Positions 5,195-6,168 of a DNA stretch of 6,168 nt are shown one piece after another. Numbering within the stretch: position 1 is the stretch's first letter; each line of letters starts with the position of its first letter. A program made the translations under genes and the position numbers. Below the pieces are notes generated by a model. It ran no database searches. It was not told the origin of the DNA and saw only the letters and a program-made list of their open reading frames with translations. This DNA is from an uncultured Spirochaetota bacterium (GTDB lineage: Bacteria; Spirochaetota; UBA4802; UBA5368): NCBI GenBank assembly GCA_937864375.1, contig CALMJO010000242.1, positions 1 through 6,168 of the forward strand, written 5' to 3'.

Positions 5195-6168
5195 GCACGG
5201 AAAGGGGAGAAGGCGCCGGCCTGCTCCAGTCCTTCACGGAGCTCGCGTCCGGCTTCGCGAAAAAGGAACTCGTCGCACATCGCGAGGCGCACGACCGCGA
5301 TCCGTTCGCTCCCTCATGGACGGACGCGGTCGCGAAGGCCTTCGAGGTGGGCTTCTTTACGATCACGCTCCCGGCCGCGCACGGCGGCCTTGGCCTGGGG
5401 ACCGATTCGCTGGTCCCGGTGCTCCGCGAGCTCTCACGCGCCGACGCATCCCTTGCCGCTCTCGTCTTCACCCACGCGACGGCGCTTGAAATTACAGCGG
5501 AAGCGGCACGTGACGCGGGCGCCGATGCTGTGTATCGCGCCTGTGCCGCGGCCCCCGGGAAGCCGCTTGCCATCCAGTGCTTTGCGCACCCCGACGAGAC
5601 AGCGTACCCGTCGGTCGCGACCGACGGGTACGAGCACAGGTTGACGGGAAAAGCGGATTTCCTTTCCGCGGGCCCGCTCGCGGATTACGCCGTGGTCGCC
5701 GGCGCCGGTGAGCGCACGGATGCATTCTCCTATTACCTGGTCGCGCTGAACGACGGCGGCGTGCGCATGGGGGAGCCGGTGCTCACCCTGGGGCTACGTG
5801 CGTGCCCGGTCGCGGATGTTGAGCTTGACGGAGCGCGGGGCGTGCTTATAGGATCTCCCCGAAGGGGGCGCGAGTACTGCCGGCGCGCCTGGCCGCGCCT
5901 TGCGCTCGCCTCCGCCGCAATCTCGCTGGGCATACTGGAAGGCTCGCTCGCCGAGGCGCGCTCGTACGCGGATGAGCGCGTGCAGGGAGGGCGCCTCATC
6001 GCCGACTGGCCGGAGGTGCGCATGATCCTCGCGCGCATGGCCTCCCGGGCACAGGTCGTGCAGGGCGCGCTCGCCCAGGCGTGCAGGATGTTCGCGTCGC
6101 ACGATCCTGGATGGGAGGCCGCGTCGGTGTCCTCAGCGCTCGAGGCGGGCGAGGCGGCGTCGCGCGCC
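5191..6168 (+). CDS. Second, divergent acyl-CoA dehydrogenase (3' end outside window)
   Basis: The frame starts at ATG 5191, overlaps the previous stop as ATGA, has GGGAGG at 5181-5186 with 4 nt spacing, and is open for 326 codons to the window edge. It resembles the acyl-CoA dehydrogenase family. The N-terminal domain has AFEVGFFTITLPAAHGGLGLG (50-70) and ADASLAALVFTHATALEI. The beta domain has LTGKADFLSAGPLADYAVVAG (151-171), aligning with the xLxGxKxFISNG segment. The C-terminal helices start with LALASAAISLGILEGSLAEARSYADERVQGGRLI (237-270). The TEPxAGSD flavin and substrate loop is not recognisable: AIQCFAHPDE (127-136) stands in its place, so FAD binding may be altered. Whether the catalytic Glu exists cannot be seen, since it would lie beyond 6168. 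Translational coupling to the full-motif paralogue suggests a heteromeric enzyme, with this subunit active or mainly structural (inference). A perfect 30-bp palindrome lies inside the gene. Confidence 0.87.
   Translation, partial: MSTERGEGAGLLQSFTELASGFAKKELVAHREAHDRDPFAPSWTDAVAKAFEVGFFTITLPAAHGGLGLGTDSLVPVLRELSRADASLAALVFTHATALEITAEAARDAGADAVYRACAAAPGKPLAIQCFAHPDETAYPSVATDGYEHRLTGKADFLSAGPLADYAVVAGAGERTDAFSYYLVALNDGGVRMGEPVLTLGLRACPVADVELDGARGVLIGSPRRGREYCRRAWPRLALASAAISLGILEGSLAEARSYADERVQGGRLIADWPEVRMILARMASRAQVVQGALAQACRMFASHDPGWEAASVSSALEAGEAASRA
5603..5632. repeat. Perfect 30-bp palindrome inside the second ACAD gene
   Basis: The half-site CGTACCCGTCGGTCG is followed with no spacer by its exact reverse complement, so all 15 base pairs match. 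The pairing ends cleanly on both sides (5602 G opposite 5633 A). It encodes residues A138-E148 (YPSVATDGY in the middle) and keeps the reading frame. In RNA it could form a strong hairpin with a minimal loop. Nothing in the coding function requires this symmetry. Confidence 0.9.

Overview
The window is GC-rich bacterial DNA with strong G/C third-position bias, Shine-Dalgarno starts and short intergenic gaps. The sequence alone does not fix the taxon. A metabolically versatile, fatty-acid- or aromatic-degrading environmental bacterium fits (Deltaproteobacteria-like, environmental Spirochaetes and similar). That placement is inference, because there is no rRNA or other phylogenetic marker here.

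Left part (1-2063, + strand): the 3' portion of a GGDEF diguanylate cyclase with the end of a probable GAF-type sensor domain; a DinB/YfiT-like putative metal-binding protein; and an unrecognised exported protein of about 220 residues with a possible but atypical lipobox. These three look like independent housekeeping or accessory genes. No strong terminators or promoters are visible between them.

Right part (2071-6168): a TetR-family repressor on the - strand, divergent from a tightly packed + strand operon. The operon holds an acetoacetate-decarboxylase-superfamily protein, a full-motif acyl-CoA dehydrogenase (ACAD) with an unusual hydrophobic insertion of about 50 residues, and a second, sequence-degenerate ACAD that runs off the window. 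The first and second operon genes are 6 nt apart, and the second and third overlap by ATGA. The 160-bp divergent region holds a TTGACA promoter lying between two related inverted repeats. One is a perfect 9-4-9 palindrome over the -10 region and the other is an imperfect copy upstream of the -35. This is the expected layout for autoregulated TetR control of the operon, probably relieved by an acyl-CoA or related ligand (inference).

Together the right part reads as an inducible catabolic module acting on an acyl-CoA substrate that is not identifiable from sequence. The most anomalous local signal is a perfect 30-bp palindrome inside the second ACAD gene, at the place where a normal ACAD carries its flavin-contacting TEPxAGSD segment.
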